Source: Rhizobium etli_C (GTDB taxonomy: Bacteria; Pseudomonadota; Alphaproteobacteria; Rhizobiales; Rhizobiaceae). Taken from it: a DNA stretch of 64,000 nt. Positions 7,884 to 17,142 of this stretch are shown piece by piece (position 1 is the first letter of the stretch; each line of letters begins with the position of its first letter). The DNA is taken from the NCBI RefSeq assembly GCF_014198605.1, contig NZ_JACIHU010000005.1. One strand, written 5' to 3'. The notes under the pieces are model-generated. The model was not told the DNA's origin. It was given only the letters and a program-made list of their open reading frames with translations, and made no database searches. Both the position numbers and the translations under genes were made by a program.

Positions 7884-9350
7884 ATGACAGTTTCCGGCAC
7901 AGCTACCGGCGTTCGCGTCCGCATCGCTCCCTCGCCGACCGGCGAGCCGCATGTCGGCACCGCCTATATCGCTCTCTTCAACTATCTCTTCGCCAAGAAG
8001 CATGGCGGCGAATTCATCCTGCGCATCGAAGATACCGACGCGACGCGCTCGACCCCTGAATTCGAGACGAAGGTGCTGGACGCGCTGAAATGGTGCGGGC
8101 TGGAATGGAAGGAAGGTCCCGATATCGGTGGCCCCTATGGCCCTTATCGCCAGTCCGACCGCAAGCCGATGTACCAGCCTTACGCGAAGGAGCTCCTCGA
8201 CAAGGGCCACGCCTTCCGCTGTTTCTGCACGCCCGCGCGGCTGGAGCAGATGCGCGAGGCGCAGCGCGCCGCCGGCAAGCCGCCGAAATATGACGGTCTC
8301 TGCCTCAGCCTGTCTGCCGAGGAAGTGACCTCGCGCACCGCCGCCGGCGAAGCCTCGGTCATCCGCATGAAGATCCCGGCCGAAGGCTCCTGCGATTTCA
8401 CCGACGGCGTCTACGGCGATGTCTCCATCCCCTGGGATTCCGTCGACATGCAGGTGCTGATCAAGGCCGATGGCATGCCGACCTATCACATGGCCAACGT
8501 CATCGACGACCATCTGATGCAGATCACCCATGTGGCCCGCGGCGAGGAATGGCTGGCTTCGGTGCCGAAGCACATCCTGCTTTATCGCTATTTCGGCTGG
8601 GACCAGCCGGTCTTCATGCATCTGTCGCTGATGCGCAATGCCGACAAGTCGAAGCTGTCGAAGCGCAAGAACCCGACCTCGATCTCCTATTATTCGGCGC
8701 TCGGCTATATCCCCGAAGCGCTGATGAACTTCCTCGGCCTGTTCTTCATCCAGATCGCCGAAGGCGAGGAACTGTTGACGATGGATGAGCTGTCGGAAAA
8801 GTTCGATCCCGACAACCTCTCCAAGGCCGGCGCGATCTTCGATATCCAGAAGCTCGACTGGCTGAACGGCCGCTGGATCCGCGAGAAGCTCTCCGAAGAG
8901 GAGTTTCAGGCGCGCGTGCTGACTTGGGCAATGGAAAACGATCGCCTGAAGGAAGGTCTGCGCCTGTCGCAGACACGCATTTCCAAGCTCGGCGAACTGC
9001 CCGATCTCGCCGGCTTCCTGCTGAAGTCCGATCTCGGCCTGCAGCCCTCCGACTTCGCCAAGATCAAATCGCCGCCGGAAGAGATTCTCGAGATCCTCAA
9101 CACCGTGCAGCCGGATCTCGAAAAGATCTTGGAATGGAATGTCGAGACGATCGAGGCGGAGCTGCGCGCCATCGCCGACCGCATGGGCAAGAAGCTGAAG
9201 GTTGTGGTCTCGCCGCTCTTCGTCGCCGTCTCCGGCTCGTCGCGCTCGCTGCCGCTCTTCGATTCCATGGCGATCCTCGGCCGCTCGGTCGTGCGCCAGC
9301 GCCTGAAGCTCGCCGCCCAGGCCGTCGCCGCCCTCGTCGGCTCGAAGTAA
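7884..9350 (+). CDS. gltX: Glutamyl-tRNA synthetase
   Basis: Class I aminoacyl-tRNA synthetase charging tRNA-Glu, cytoplasmic, 488 residues. The HIGH-type motif is SPTGEPHVGTAYIALFN near residue 17 and the KMSKS-type motif is KLSKRK near residue 255. ATG 7884 is used; the ribosome site is weak. Many alphaproteobacteria carry two gltX genes, one of which can misacylate tRNA-Gln for the amidotransferase route; which copy this is cannot be told here. lysS follows 22 bp downstream, so the two synthetases are likely cotranscribed. Confidence 0.95.
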   Translation: MTVSGTATGVRVRIAPSPTGEPHVGTAYIALFNYLFAKKHGGEFILRIEDTDATRSTPEFETKVLDALKWCGLEWKEGPDIGGPYGPYRQSDRKPMYQPYAKELLDKGHAFRCFCTPARLEQMREAQRAAGKPPKYDGLCLSLSAEEVTSRTAAGEASVIRMKIPAEGSCDFTDGVYGDVSIPWDSVDMQVLIKADGMPTYHMANVIDDHLMQITHVARGEEWLASVPKHILLYRYFGWDQPVFMHLSLMRNADKSKLSKRKNPTSISYYSALGYIPEALMNFLGLFFIQIAEGEELLTMDELSEKFDPDNLSKAGAIFDIQKLDWLNGRWIREKLSEEEFQARVLTWAMENDRLKEGLRLSQTRISKLGELPDLAGFLLKSDLGLQPSDFAKIKSPPEEILEILNTVQPDLEKILEWNVETIEAELRAIADRMGKKLKVVVSPLFVAVSGSSRSLPLFDSMAILGRSVVRQRLKLAAQAVAALVGSK

Positions 9351-9372
9351 GAACAGTCAGAGGATTTCGACA

Positions 9373-10869
9373 GTGGCTGACAACAAGACCGAAAACACTC
9401 TTTCCTCCGACGCGACTGAGGTGCGCGCCCAGAAGCTGAAGCTGCTGCGTGAGCAGATCGGCGACGTCTATCCGGCGCATTTCCACCGGACGATGACCAA
9501 TGCCGAGCTCGGCACCAAATACGAGTCCCTGGACCCAGACGTCGAGACGCAGGATGTGGTCACCGTCGCCGGCCGCGTCTATTCCTCGCGCAATTCCGGC
9601 ATGTTCATGGATATCCATGACGCCTCGGGCAAGATCCAGATCTTCTCGCATAAGGACGTCACCGGCGAGGAAGCCCGCGCCCTGCTGCCGATGATCGATA
9701 TCGGCGACATCATCGGCGTTACCGGCATCGTGCGCCGCACCAAGCGCGGCGAACTGACGATCAACGCCCAGAAGATCGAGATGCTGACCAAGTCGCTGCT
9801 GCCGATGCCCGAGAAGTGGCATGGCCTTTCCGACATCGAGCTGCGTTATCGCAAGCGCCATCTCGACATCATGACCAACGAGGATTCGAAGCTTCGTTTT
9901 CAGCAGCGCTCGAAGATCGTCTCCGGCATCCGCCGCTTCATGGAGAATGACGGCTTCATGGAAGTCGAGACGCCGATGCTGCAATCGATCTATGGCGGCG
10001 CCACCGCCGAGCCGTTCAAGACGCATCACAACACGCTGAAGCTCGACATGTATCTGCGCATCGCGCCGGAACTGTTCCTGAAGCGCACGCTGGTCTCGGG
10101 CCTCACCGACAAGGTCTTTGAGATCAACCGCAACTTCCGCAACGAAGGCGTCTCCACCCGGCACAATCCCGAATTCACCATGATGGAGTGCTACTGGGCC
10201 TATGCCGATTACGAGGACATGATGGACCTCGTCGAGCGGCTGTTCGAGAGTTTGGCGTTTGCCATTCACGGCACGACGGAGTTCCCCTTCGGCGACAAGA
10301 CGATGTCCTTCAAGGGGCCGTTCAAGCGCGTGCCGATGCCCGATGCCGTCAAGCAAGCGACCGGCATCGATTTCCTCGCGATCAAGACCGATGAGGAAGC
10401 GCGCGCTGCTGCCAAGGCTGCCGGCTTCGCCGTCGAGAAGGATTGGACCTGGGGCGAATGCCTCGCCTTCATCTTTGAGGAGAAGGTCGAAGCGACGCTG
10501 ATCCAGCCGTCCCATGTCACGCATTTCCCGAAGGACATCTCGCCCTTCGCCAAGGAAGTGCCGGGCGAGCCGCGCCTGGTCGAGCGCTTCGAGACCTATT
10601 GCAACGCCTGGGAACTCGGCAACGCCTTCTCGGAACTCAACGATCCCGAAGAGCAGCGCCGCCGCATGGTCGAGCAGCTCGAACAGGCACATGCCCGCGG
10701 CGAAAAGGAAAAGCAGCTGGACGAGGAATTCCTCGACGCGATCGACCAGGGCATGCCGCCGGCCGGCGGCCTCGGCATCGGCGTCGACCGTCTGATCATG
10801 CTGCTGACCAATGCGCCGTCGATCCGCGACGTCATTCTCTTCCCGGCCCGCCGCAGCAAAGCCGACTGA
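9373..10869 (+). CDS. lysS: Lysyl-tRNA synthetase, class II
   Basis: 498 residues, normal for bacterial class II LysRS. The N-terminal OB-fold (TVAGRVYSSRNSGMFMDIHD) is followed by the class II core: motif 2 as FEINRNFRNEGVSTRHNPEF and motif 3 as GLGIGVDRLIMLLTN. It starts at GTG 9373 after AGAGGATT. Many alphaproteobacteria instead use a class I LysRS, so the class II type is worth noting. It lies directly behind gltX and is followed by a palindromic repeat block. Confidence 0.94.
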   Translation: MADNKTENTLSSDATEVRAQKLKLLREQIGDVYPAHFHRTMTNAELGTKYESLDPDVETQDVVTVAGRVYSSRNSGMFMDIHDASGKIQIFSHKDVTGEEARALLPMIDIGDIIGVTGIVRRTKRGELTINAQKIEMLTKSLLPMPEKWHGLSDIELRYRKRHLDIMTNEDSKLRFQQRSKIVSGIRRFMENDGFMEVETPMLQSIYGGATAEPFKTHHNTLKLDMYLRIAPELFLKRTLVSGLTDKVFEINRNFRNEGVSTRHNPEFTMMECYWAYADYEDMMDLVERLFESLAFAIHGTTEFPFGDKTMSFKGPFKRVPMPDAVKQATGIDFLAIKTDEEARAAAKAAGFAVEKDWTWGECLAFIFEEKVEATLIQPSHVTHFPKDISPFAKEVPGEPRLVERFETYCNAWELGNAFSELNDPEEQRRRMVEQLEQAHARGEKEKQLDEEFLDAIDQGMPPAGGLGIGVDRLIMLLTNAPSIRDVILFPARRSKAD

Positions 10870-10906
10870 CAGCAAGAGACGTAGGAAAAACGAAAGCGGA
10901 GTGCCA

Positions 10907-11012
10907 CTGCATAATTCCTTAAATCGGAATCGATTTAAGGAGAGAATTATGCAGCCATCCAAAAGTGCTACAGCGTCCTTTGCGCGTCTGATAAGACGCG
11001 CAGGCGCTGTAG
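10907..11012. repeat. Palindromic repeat pair downstream of lysS
   Basis: Two imperfect palindromes in tandem. The first (10907-10954) pairs CTGCATAATT and CTTAAATCG with CGATTTAAG and AATTATGCAG. The second (10968-11012) has CTACAGCG/CGCTGTAG outer arms and GCGCGTC/GACGCGC inner arms. An eight-T run follows at about 11025, so the block may also end lysS transcription. The style is that of rhizobial intergenic mosaics. Confidence 0.7.
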
Positions 11013-11042
11013 GGGGCGCTCCGGTTTTTTTTCATGCTGCGG

Positions 11043-11780
11043 TCAGTGTGTCTTTGGAGCTTCCGCCGGCGGCTCTTCGGCCGGCGCCTCAGCCACTACC
11101 TCGGGGCTGCCGCTCTCGCCGGCGGGCGCGGCTTGGCTTTCGGCTGCTGGTGCGCCGTGTCCGCCGCCAGCATCCTTCTTGCCCTTTTCTTCGCTTTTGG
11201 TCGAGCCGACGGCGACCGGGTCGACGCAATCCTCGGGATCCTTGAACGAGGCGCTGATCATGGCGATTTCATCAGCCGGCAAGTCGATGCGCTCGCCGAA
11301 GAACAGCCCGTTTTCGCTGGCCTTGCCGTCATAGTAGCGCGCCGTATAGGGCTTGTCGTCGAGACCGGGAACCGCCTTGTCGGGATGCGGGATGTAAACG
11401 ACGTCGGCGCCGATTGCCCGGCCGCGAATATCGGCGCGCAGCGTCGGGCCGTTCTCGTCGAGCACCACCACCTGTACCAGATCCGGTTTCTGCGCGGCAT
11501 AAACGGCCCGGGCGACACGCAAGGCGGTCCTGACACGAGTCATGCCGTCGGTCGGTTCGGTCTTGATGTATTTCCGCACCCAGACGTGATCCTGCTTCTT
11601 GATCGTCACCAGGTTGACGTCGGAGCATTCGAGCCCGGAACCGCCGCCGGAGACACCGATCAACCTGTCCTTGCCGACATAAAGCGCCGCACCACCGGAA
11701 ACGCCCGCCAGAAGCGAGACGCCGCCGATGATGATTGCCAATTTCCGGGAGGGCCGGAATATGCGCAGTAAGGCCTTCAC
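11043..11780 (-). CDS. Unrecognised membrane-anchored protein
   Basis: 245 residues, family not recognised. After a short basic start there is one hydrophobic segment (residues about 14-36, LAIIIGGVSLLAGVSGGAAL), then a soluble domain with a Cys pair (GLECSDVNL and PEDCVDP) that could form a disulphide if periplasmic. The final 55 residues are low-complexity Ala/Pro/Glu/Gly. The start is GTG 11780. It is convergent with lysS across the repeat block and divergent from the LysR gene, so it is probably a single-gene unit. Codon pattern and length suggest a real gene. Confidence 0.7.
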   Translation of the reverse strand: MKALLRIFRPSRKLAIIIGGVSLLAGVSGGAALYVGKDRLIGVSGGGSGLECSDVNLVTIKKQDHVWVRKYIKTEPTDGMTRVRTALRVARAVYAAQKPDLVQVVVLDENGPTLRADIRGRAIGADVVYIPHPDKAVPGLDDKPYTARYYDGKASENGLFFGERIDLPADEIAMISASFKDPEDCVDPVAVGSTKSEEKGKKDAGGGHGAPAAESQAAPAGESGSPEVVAEAPAEEPPAEAPKTH

Positions 11781-11959
11781 GCCAACTGCTCCGCCATCTC
11801 AAACTCCAACGCAGGACAGGTGCTCAGAATGCTAGAGAAATGACGTTTCCGAAAGTTTAAGTGAGCATGCCAAGCCTGCCCCATTTTGAAAAAACACCAA
11901 AAAAGGTCCGCCTTTTTCAACCGCTTGCCACCGCACATTCCGCCATGCTCTAAACGCTG

Positions 11960-12868
11960 ATGGCCTTCACGCTTCGCCAGATCCAATATTTTGTCGCCGT
12001 CGCCGAACAAGGTTCGGTGACACGCGCCGCACAGAACCTTTCGATCTCGCAATCCTCGGTGACGGAAGCGCTGAAGGAGCTCGAAACCGATCTCGGCGTC
12101 GAGCTCTTCGAGCGCCATCCGCGCGGCCTGACGATAACCCACAACGGACACCAGTTCCTCCGTCACGCGACCAAGATTCTCGCCTCCGTTTCCGATGCGC
12201 GCACCAGCTTCTCTGGCCGGCAGAGCGCCCTTTCCGGCACGCTGAACATCGGCGTCACCTCGCTCGTCGCCGGCTACGTGCTCTCCGATTTGCTGGCGCG
12301 ATACCGGCGCGCCTGTCCTGGAGTCGAGGTCAGCGCGATAGAGGACAATGGCGGTTACCTTGAACACCTCCTGGTCGGCGGCGAACTCGATGTCGCGGTC
12401 ATGGTGATATCGAACCTGCGCGACCGCATGGCGCTGCAGGCGGAAATCCTCGAAACCTCGCCCTATCGGCTGTGGCTGCCGATGGGCCATCCGCTGGTTT
12501 CGGCCGACATCATCTCGGTGGCCGATATCGCCCGCGAACCGCTGATCATGCTGACGGTCGACGAGATCGAGGAGAATACCGGCAAGCTGCTGTCGGCGCT
12601 CGGCGCCCGCCCGCATGTCGCCTTCCGCACCCGCTCGGTGGAGGCGGTGCGCAGCTTGGTCGCAACGGGCGCCGGCGTGGCGCTGCTTCCCGACCTCGTC
12701 TACCGCCCGTGGTCGCTCGAAGGCGACCGCATCGAGAGCCGCGACGTCTCCGGTTCGCTGCCGGTGGTCCAGGTCGGCATGGTCTGGCGCAAGGGCTCCA
12801 GCCTGCCGCAGGCGGCGCGCGACTTCGTCGGCATCGCCGAAAGCCTGCGATCCGGTCGCGTCCGCTGA
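11960..12868 (+). CDS. LysR-family regulator of the polyamine-type locus
   Basis: 302 residues, standard LysR length. The N-terminal winged HTH is FTLRQIQYFVAVAEQGSVTRAAQNLSIS in two parts, and the effector domain follows. Unlike most LysR genes it is not divergent from its presumed targets: the ABC transporter genes follow on the same strand 118 bp downstream. That placement suggests it regulates them, possibly in response to an amine or its aldehyde product. The ligand is unknown. Confidence 0.85.
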   Translation: MAFTLRQIQYFVAVAEQGSVTRAAQNLSISQSSVTEALKELETDLGVELFERHPRGLTITHNGHQFLRHATKILASVSDARTSFSGRQSALSGTLNIGVTSLVAGYVLSDLLARYRRACPGVEVSAIEDNGGYLEHLLVGGELDVAVMVISNLRDRMALQAEILETSPYRLWLPMGHPLVSADIISVADIAREPLIMLTVDEIEENTGKLLSALGARPHVAFRTRSVEAVRSLVATGAGVALLPDLVYRPWSLEGDRIESRDVSGSLPVVQVGMVWRKGSSLPQAARDFVGIAESLRSGRVR

Positions 12869-12986
12869 TATCGGAATTTCCGATATCGCCTTTCTGATAA
12901 ATGAATTTGCGAAAGCGCCCATTTGGGATCACCTTCTTGAGGGAACAAACCGCCACGGAAAGTGGCACCAGACCGGGAGCCGGACG

Positions 12987-14147
12987 ATGACGAATCTCTT
13001 GAAATCCTGCACGGCAGCGATCGCCTGCCTGAGCTTCGCGACGCAGGTGACCGCCGCCGAACCGCTCAAGGCGCTCGGCAAAGGCGAGGGTGCGGTCAGC
13101 ATCGTCGCCTGGGCCGGCTACATCGAACGCGGCGAAACCGACAAGAATTACGACTGGGTCACCGGTTTCGAAAAGGAGACCGGCTGCAAGGTTTCCGTCA
13201 AGACCGCTGCCACCTCGGACGAAATGGTCTCGCTGATGAACGAGGGCGGCTTCGACCTCGTCACCGCATCCGGCGACGCATCGCTCCGCCTCATCGCCGG
13301 CAAGCGTGTGCAGCCGATCAACACCGATCTGATCCCGGGCTTCAAGAATGTCGACCAGCGCCTGCAGAACGGCGCCTGGTATACGGTCGGCGGCGTACAT
13401 TACGGCGTGCCCTATCTCTGGGGCCCGAATGTGCTGATGTACAATACCGATGCCTTCAAGGACAAGGCGCCGACCAGCTGGAACGTCGTCTTCGAGGAAG
13501 AGACGCTGCCCGACGGCAAATCGAACAAGGGCCGCGTCCAGGCCTATGACGGCGCGATCTACATTGCCGACGCCGCCATGTATCTGATGGCCCACAAGCC
13601 GGATCTCGGCATCAAGGACCCCTACGAACTGACCGAAGATCAGTACAAGGCGGCCCTCGACCTGCTGCGCGGCCAGCGCAAGCTGGTCTCGCGCTACTGG
13701 CACGATGCGATGATCCAGATCGACGACTTCAAGAACGAAGGCGTCGTCGCCTCCGGCTCCTGGCCTTTCCAGGTGAACCTGCTGCAGGCCGACAAGCAGA
13801 AGATCGCCTCCACCTTCCCGGAGGAAGGCGTCACCGGCTGGGCCGACACCACCATGCTGCACGCCGACAGCGAACATCCGAACTGCGCCTATATGTGGAT
13901 GGAGCATTCGCTGCAGGCCAAGGTCCAGGGCGACGCCGCCGCCTGGTTCGGCGCCGTCCCCTCCGTTCCCGCCGCCTGCAAGGGCAACGAACTGATGGGT
14001 GAGGCCGGCTGCGCCACCAACGGCTTCGATCACTTCGACAAGATCAAGTTCTGGAAGACCCCGGTCGCCAAATGCACGACGCAGAGCGAATGCGTGCCCT
14101 ATCATCGCTGGGTGTCGGACTATATCGGCGTGATTGGCGGGCGGTGA
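12987..14147 (+). CDS. Polyamine-type ABC transporter substrate-binding protein
   Basis: PotD/PotF-class periplasmic protein, 386 residues. The signal peptide is about residues 1-23 (cleavage after VTA|AEP). The mature part has the family pattern VAWAGYIERG, FEKETGCKV, FDLVTASGD and PYLWGPNVLMYNTDAF. ATG 12987 follows GGGAG with good spacing; longer in-frame extensions upstream run into the LysR gene. With the downstream ATPase, two permeases and an aminobutyraldehyde-type dehydrogenase, putrescine or a related amine is the likely substrate. Confidence 0.88.
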   Translation: MTNLLKSCTAAIACLSFATQVTAAEPLKALGKGEGAVSIVAWAGYIERGETDKNYDWVTGFEKETGCKVSVKTAATSDEMVSLMNEGGFDLVTASGDASLRLIAGKRVQPINTDLIPGFKNVDQRLQNGAWYTVGGVHYGVPYLWGPNVLMYNTDAFKDKAPTSWNVVFEEETLPDGKSNKGRVQAYDGAIYIADAAMYLMAHKPDLGIKDPYELTEDQYKAALDLLRGQRKLVSRYWHDAMIQIDDFKNEGVVASGSWPFQVNLLQADKQKIASTFPEEGVTGWADTTMLHADSEHPNCAYMWMEHSLQAKVQGDAAAWFGAVPSVPAACKGNELMGEAGCATNGFDHFDKIKFWKTPVAKCTTQSECVPYHRWVSDYIGVIGGR

Positions 14148-14160
14148 GCTAATTCCCCTC

Positions 14161-14305
14161 CTCCCCAGCGGGGAGAAGATGTCTGAAGGACAGATGAGGG
14201 GGTGAGCGACGAAGGAGCGAGCGAACGACCGAGCCAAGCGAGGTCGTACATGCCTCACCGTCCCCCTCATCCGACCCTTCGGGCCACCTTCTCCCCGCTG
14301 GGGAG
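14161..14305. repeat. Long inverted repeat between transporter genes
   Basis: Perfect 18-bp outer arms, CTCCCCAGCGGGGAGAAG (14161-14178) and its complement (14288-14305), plus nested GATGAGGGGG/CCCCCTCATC and GTGAG/CTCAC pairs. Each outer arm is itself a small hairpin. Related fragments are at 22745 and 59340. It lies between the binding-protein gene and the ATPase gene, so it may cap the binding-protein transcript, as REP elements do in some transport operons. Confidence 0.7.
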
Positions 14306-14360
14306 AAGAGGAAGCCCAGCACTCCCTCGGCGTTCAGCTCTCCTACCAGGGAGAAGCCAG

Positions 14361-15368
14361 ATGACAATATCCGGAGCTCCAATGACGTCAGCCGTCCGTT
14401 TCCAGCAGGTATCTCGCTATTTCGGCCAGGTTCGCGCCGTCGACGGCGTCGATCTCGAGATCGCAGCCGGCGAATTCTTCGCCATGCTGGGACCGTCCGG
14501 CTCCGGCAAGACGACGTGCCTGAGATTGATCGCCGGCTTCGAGCAGCCGAGCGCCGGCCATATCCAGATCTTCGGCGAGACGGCCGATGGCGTGCCGCCC
14601 TATCGCCGCAACGTCAACACGGTGTTCCAGGACTACGCCCTCTTCCCGCATCTCAACATCCTCGACAACGTCGCTTACGGGCTGATGGTCAGGGGCGTCG
14701 GCAAGGCGGAACGGATGAAGGCGGCGAACGATGCCCTGGAGCTCGTCAAGCTGCCGGGCTACGGCGCCCGCAGACCCGGACAACTGTCCGGCGGCCAGCG
14801 GCAGCGCGTGGCGCTCGCCCGCGCGCTCGTCAACAAGCCGAAGGTGCTGCTGCTCGACGAGCCGCTCGGCGCCCTCGACCTCAAGCTGCGCGAGCAGATG
14901 CAGGAAGAATTGAAGAGCCTGCAACGCGCGCTCGGCATCACCTTCGTCTTCGTCACGCACGATCAGGGCGAGGCGCTGTCCATGGCCGATCGTGTTGCCG
15001 TCTTCAACGACGGCAACATCGTCCAGCAAGGCACGCCGCAGGATATTTACCGCCGCCCGAGGACCCGCTTCGTCGCCGATTTCGTCGGCTCCTCGAATGT
15101 GATCGCGCCGGATCTGATGGCCGCGCTCGGCGGCGAGAAACGCTGGGCAAGCCTGCGGCCCGAGGCGATCCACCTGGCAGGCGACGGCATCGAGGCCACA
15201 GTCGAACATGCGAGCTTCCTCGGCGCCGTTACCCGTCTCGGCGTCGATCTCCGCGGCAGCCGGCTGCATGTGATGCTGCCGGCCGGCGCGCCCGTGCCCG
15301 ACGTCGGCGCCGGTATCCGCCTTGCCTGGCAGCCTGCCGATATCCACTACATGGACGACGCGGCATGA
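14361..15368 (+). CDS. Polyamine-type ABC transporter ATP-binding protein
   Basis: PotA/PotG-class ATPase, 335 residues. Walker A is GPSGSGKTT, the signature is LSGGQRQRVALARAL, Walker B is LLLDEPLGALD, and the switch His is in VFVTHDQGEALSMADR. The C-terminal third is a TOBE domain. ATG 14361 follows GGGAGAAG; an alternative start at 14382 begins MTSAVRF. The stop overlaps the next gene start (ATGA). Energises the two permeases that follow. Confidence 0.92.
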   Translation: MTISGAPMTSAVRFQQVSRYFGQVRAVDGVDLEIAAGEFFAMLGPSGSGKTTCLRLIAGFEQPSAGHIQIFGETADGVPPYRRNVNTVFQDYALFPHLNILDNVAYGLMVRGVGKAERMKAANDALELVKLPGYGARRPGQLSGGQRQRVALARALVNKPKVLLLDEPLGALDLKLREQMQEELKSLQRALGITFVFVTHDQGEALSMADRVAVFNDGNIVQQGTPQDIYRRPRTRFVADFVGSSNVIAPDLMAALGGEKRWASLRPEAIHLAGDGIEATVEHASFLGAVTRLGVDLRGSRLHVMLPAGAPVPDVGAGIRLAWQPADIHYMDDAA

Positions 15369-16327
15369 CGGCGCTCACCCTCTCCGACGCCAAGACATCG
15401 ATCCTGCCGGGACGCAGCGGGCTCCTCGGCCGCATGTCGGACGCCTTCTGGCGGCACCCGAAACTCCTGCTCTTCCTGATGCTGACGCCGCCGCTGCTCT
15501 GGCTCGGCATCATCTATATCGGCTCGCTGATTGCCCTGCTTTTGCAGAGCTTCTTTTCGATCGACGATTTCTCCGGCCTGGTGAATTACGAATTCACCCT
15601 TGCGACCTATGCCCAGCTTCTGAGCCCGACGAATTTCGACATTATCATCCGCACCGTCGTGATGTCCGCGCTCGTCACCGTCGCTTCCGTGCTGATCGCC
15701 TTTCCGATCGCCTATTACGCGGCACGTTATGCGCAAGGCAAATGGAAGGTGCTCTTCTATCTCGGCGTCATGCTGCCGCTCTGGTCGAGCTATCTCGTCA
15801 AGATCTATGCCTGGAAGCTGATCCTCGCCAAGGAAGGCATTCTCACCTGGATCTTCGAGAAGCTGCATCTCTCCTGGCTACTCGACGGCATCCTCAATCT
15901 GCCCGTCGTCGGCGGCAATTCGCTGTCGGTGAGCTACATCGGCACCTTCATCGTCTTCGTCTATATCTGGCTACCCTACATGATCCTGCCGACGCAGGCG
16001 GCCCTCGAGCGGGTGCCCGGCAATCTGATCGAGGCCTCGGCCGATCTCGGCGCGACGCCGCGCCAGACCTTCCGCACCGTGCTGCTGCCGCTCGCGCTGC
16101 CCGGCATCGTCGCCGGTTCGATCTTCACCTTCTCGCTGACATTGGGCGATTACATCATTCCGCAGATCATCGGCTCGTCCCGGCTGTTCATCGGCCAGGC
16201 CGTCTATGCCCAGCAGGGAACCGCCGGCAACGTGCCGCTCGCCGCCGCCTTCTCCGTCGTGCCGATCGTCATCATGGCGCTTTACCTGTCGCTCGCCAAA
16301 AAGCTGGGGGCCTTCGATGCGCTCTGA
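15365..16327 (+). CDS. Polyamine-type ABC transporter permease (PotB-like)
   Basis: 320 residues with about six membrane helices and the binding-protein-dependent transport EAA loop (LIEASADLGATPRQTFRTVLL, split here as EASADLGA and TFRTVLLP). ATG 15365 overlaps the ATPase stop by 4 bp, so translation is probably coupled. Forms the transmembrane channel with the PotC-like permease downstream. Confidence 0.92.
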   Translation: MTALTLSDAKTSILPGRSGLLGRMSDAFWRHPKLLLFLMLTPPLLWLGIIYIGSLIALLLQSFFSIDDFSGLVNYEFTLATYAQLLSPTNFDIIIRTVVMSALVTVASVLIAFPIAYYAARYAQGKWKVLFYLGVMLPLWSSYLVKIYAWKLILAKEGILTWIFEKLHLSWLLDGILNLPVVGGNSLSVSYIGTFIVFVYIWLPYMILPTQAALERVPGNLIEASADLGATPRQTFRTVLLPLALPGIVAGSIFTFSLTLGDYIIPQIIGSSRLFIGQAVYAQQGTAGNVPLAAAFSVVPIVIMALYLSLAKKLGAFDAL

Positions 16328-17129
16328 CCTCAAGCGATCGCCGCTGGCCTTGAAGATCGCCGCCGCCGGCGGACTGCTCTTCCTGCATCTGCCGATCCTG
16401 CTGATCTTCGTCTATGCCTTCACGACGGAGGAAAAGAGCTATCAATGGCCGCCGCCCGGCCTGACGCTGCAGTGGTTCACGATAGCGTGGAACCGGCCGG
16501 ACGTCTGGTCGGCGCTCGGTCTCTCCGTCCAGGTCGCCGTCATCGCCACCGCGATCGCGCTCGTCCTCGGCACGCTCTGCGCGGCGGCCGTCAGCCAGAC
16601 GAAGTTCTTCGGCCGCGAGGCGATTTCGCTGCTGGTCATCCTGCCAATCGCGCTTCCCGGCATCATTACCGGCATTGCGCTGCGCTCCGCCTTCAGCCTG
16701 TTCGACATCCCGTTCTCGGTCTGGACCATCGTACTCGGCCACGCCACCTTCTGCGTCGTCGTCGTCTACAACAATGCCGTCGCCCGCTTCCGCCGCACCT
16801 CGGGCTCACTGATCGAGGCCTCGATGGACCTCGGCGCCGACGGCTTCCAGACCTTCCGCCATGTCATCCTGCCGAATATCGGCACCGCGCTTCTCGCCGG
16901 CGGCATGCTCGCATTCGCGCTTTCCTTCGACGAGGTTATCGTCACCACCTTCACCGGCGGCCAGCAATCGACCTTGCCAATCTGGATGCTCGAAGAACTC
17001 ATCCGCCCGCGCCAGCGTCCGGTCACCAATGTGGTCGCCATGGTCGTGGTGCTCGTCACCTTCCTGCCGATCCTGGCAGCCTATTACCTCACCCGGGACG
17101 GCGACCAGATTGCCGGCGCCGGCAAATAA
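16317..17129 (+). CDS. Polyamine-type ABC transporter permease (PotC-like)
   Basis: 270 residues, about six membrane helices, EAA loop IEASMDLGADGFQTFRHVIL. The start (ATG 16317) overlaps the PotB-like gene by 11 bp. The motif DEVIVTTFTGG after the EAA loop is typical of PotC/PotI proteins. It completes an importer made of binding protein, ATPase and two permeases; the aldehyde dehydrogenase gene follows 13 bp later. Confidence 0.92.
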   Translation: MRSDLKRSPLALKIAAAGGLLFLHLPILLIFVYAFTTEEKSYQWPPPGLTLQWFTIAWNRPDVWSALGLSVQVAVIATAIALVLGTLCAAAVSQTKFFGREAISLLVILPIALPGIITGIALRSAFSLFDIPFSVWTIVLGHATFCVVVVYNNAVARFRRTSGSLIEASMDLGADGFQTFRHVILPNIGTALLAGGMLAFALSFDEVIVTTFTGGQQSTLPIWMLEELIRPRQRPVTNVVAMVVVLVTFLPILAAYYLTRDGDQIAGAGK

Positions 17130-17142
17130 CAGGGAGAACGTC

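Noticed and set aside
12615..12986. Upstream extension of the polyamine-type binding protein
   Set aside because: It runs through the LysR gene in another frame; the signal peptide begins at 12987 with a good ribosome site.
14516..15364. Upstream extension of the PotB-like permease frame
   Set aside because: Overlaps the ATPase gene completely; the permease starts at the coupled ATG 15365.
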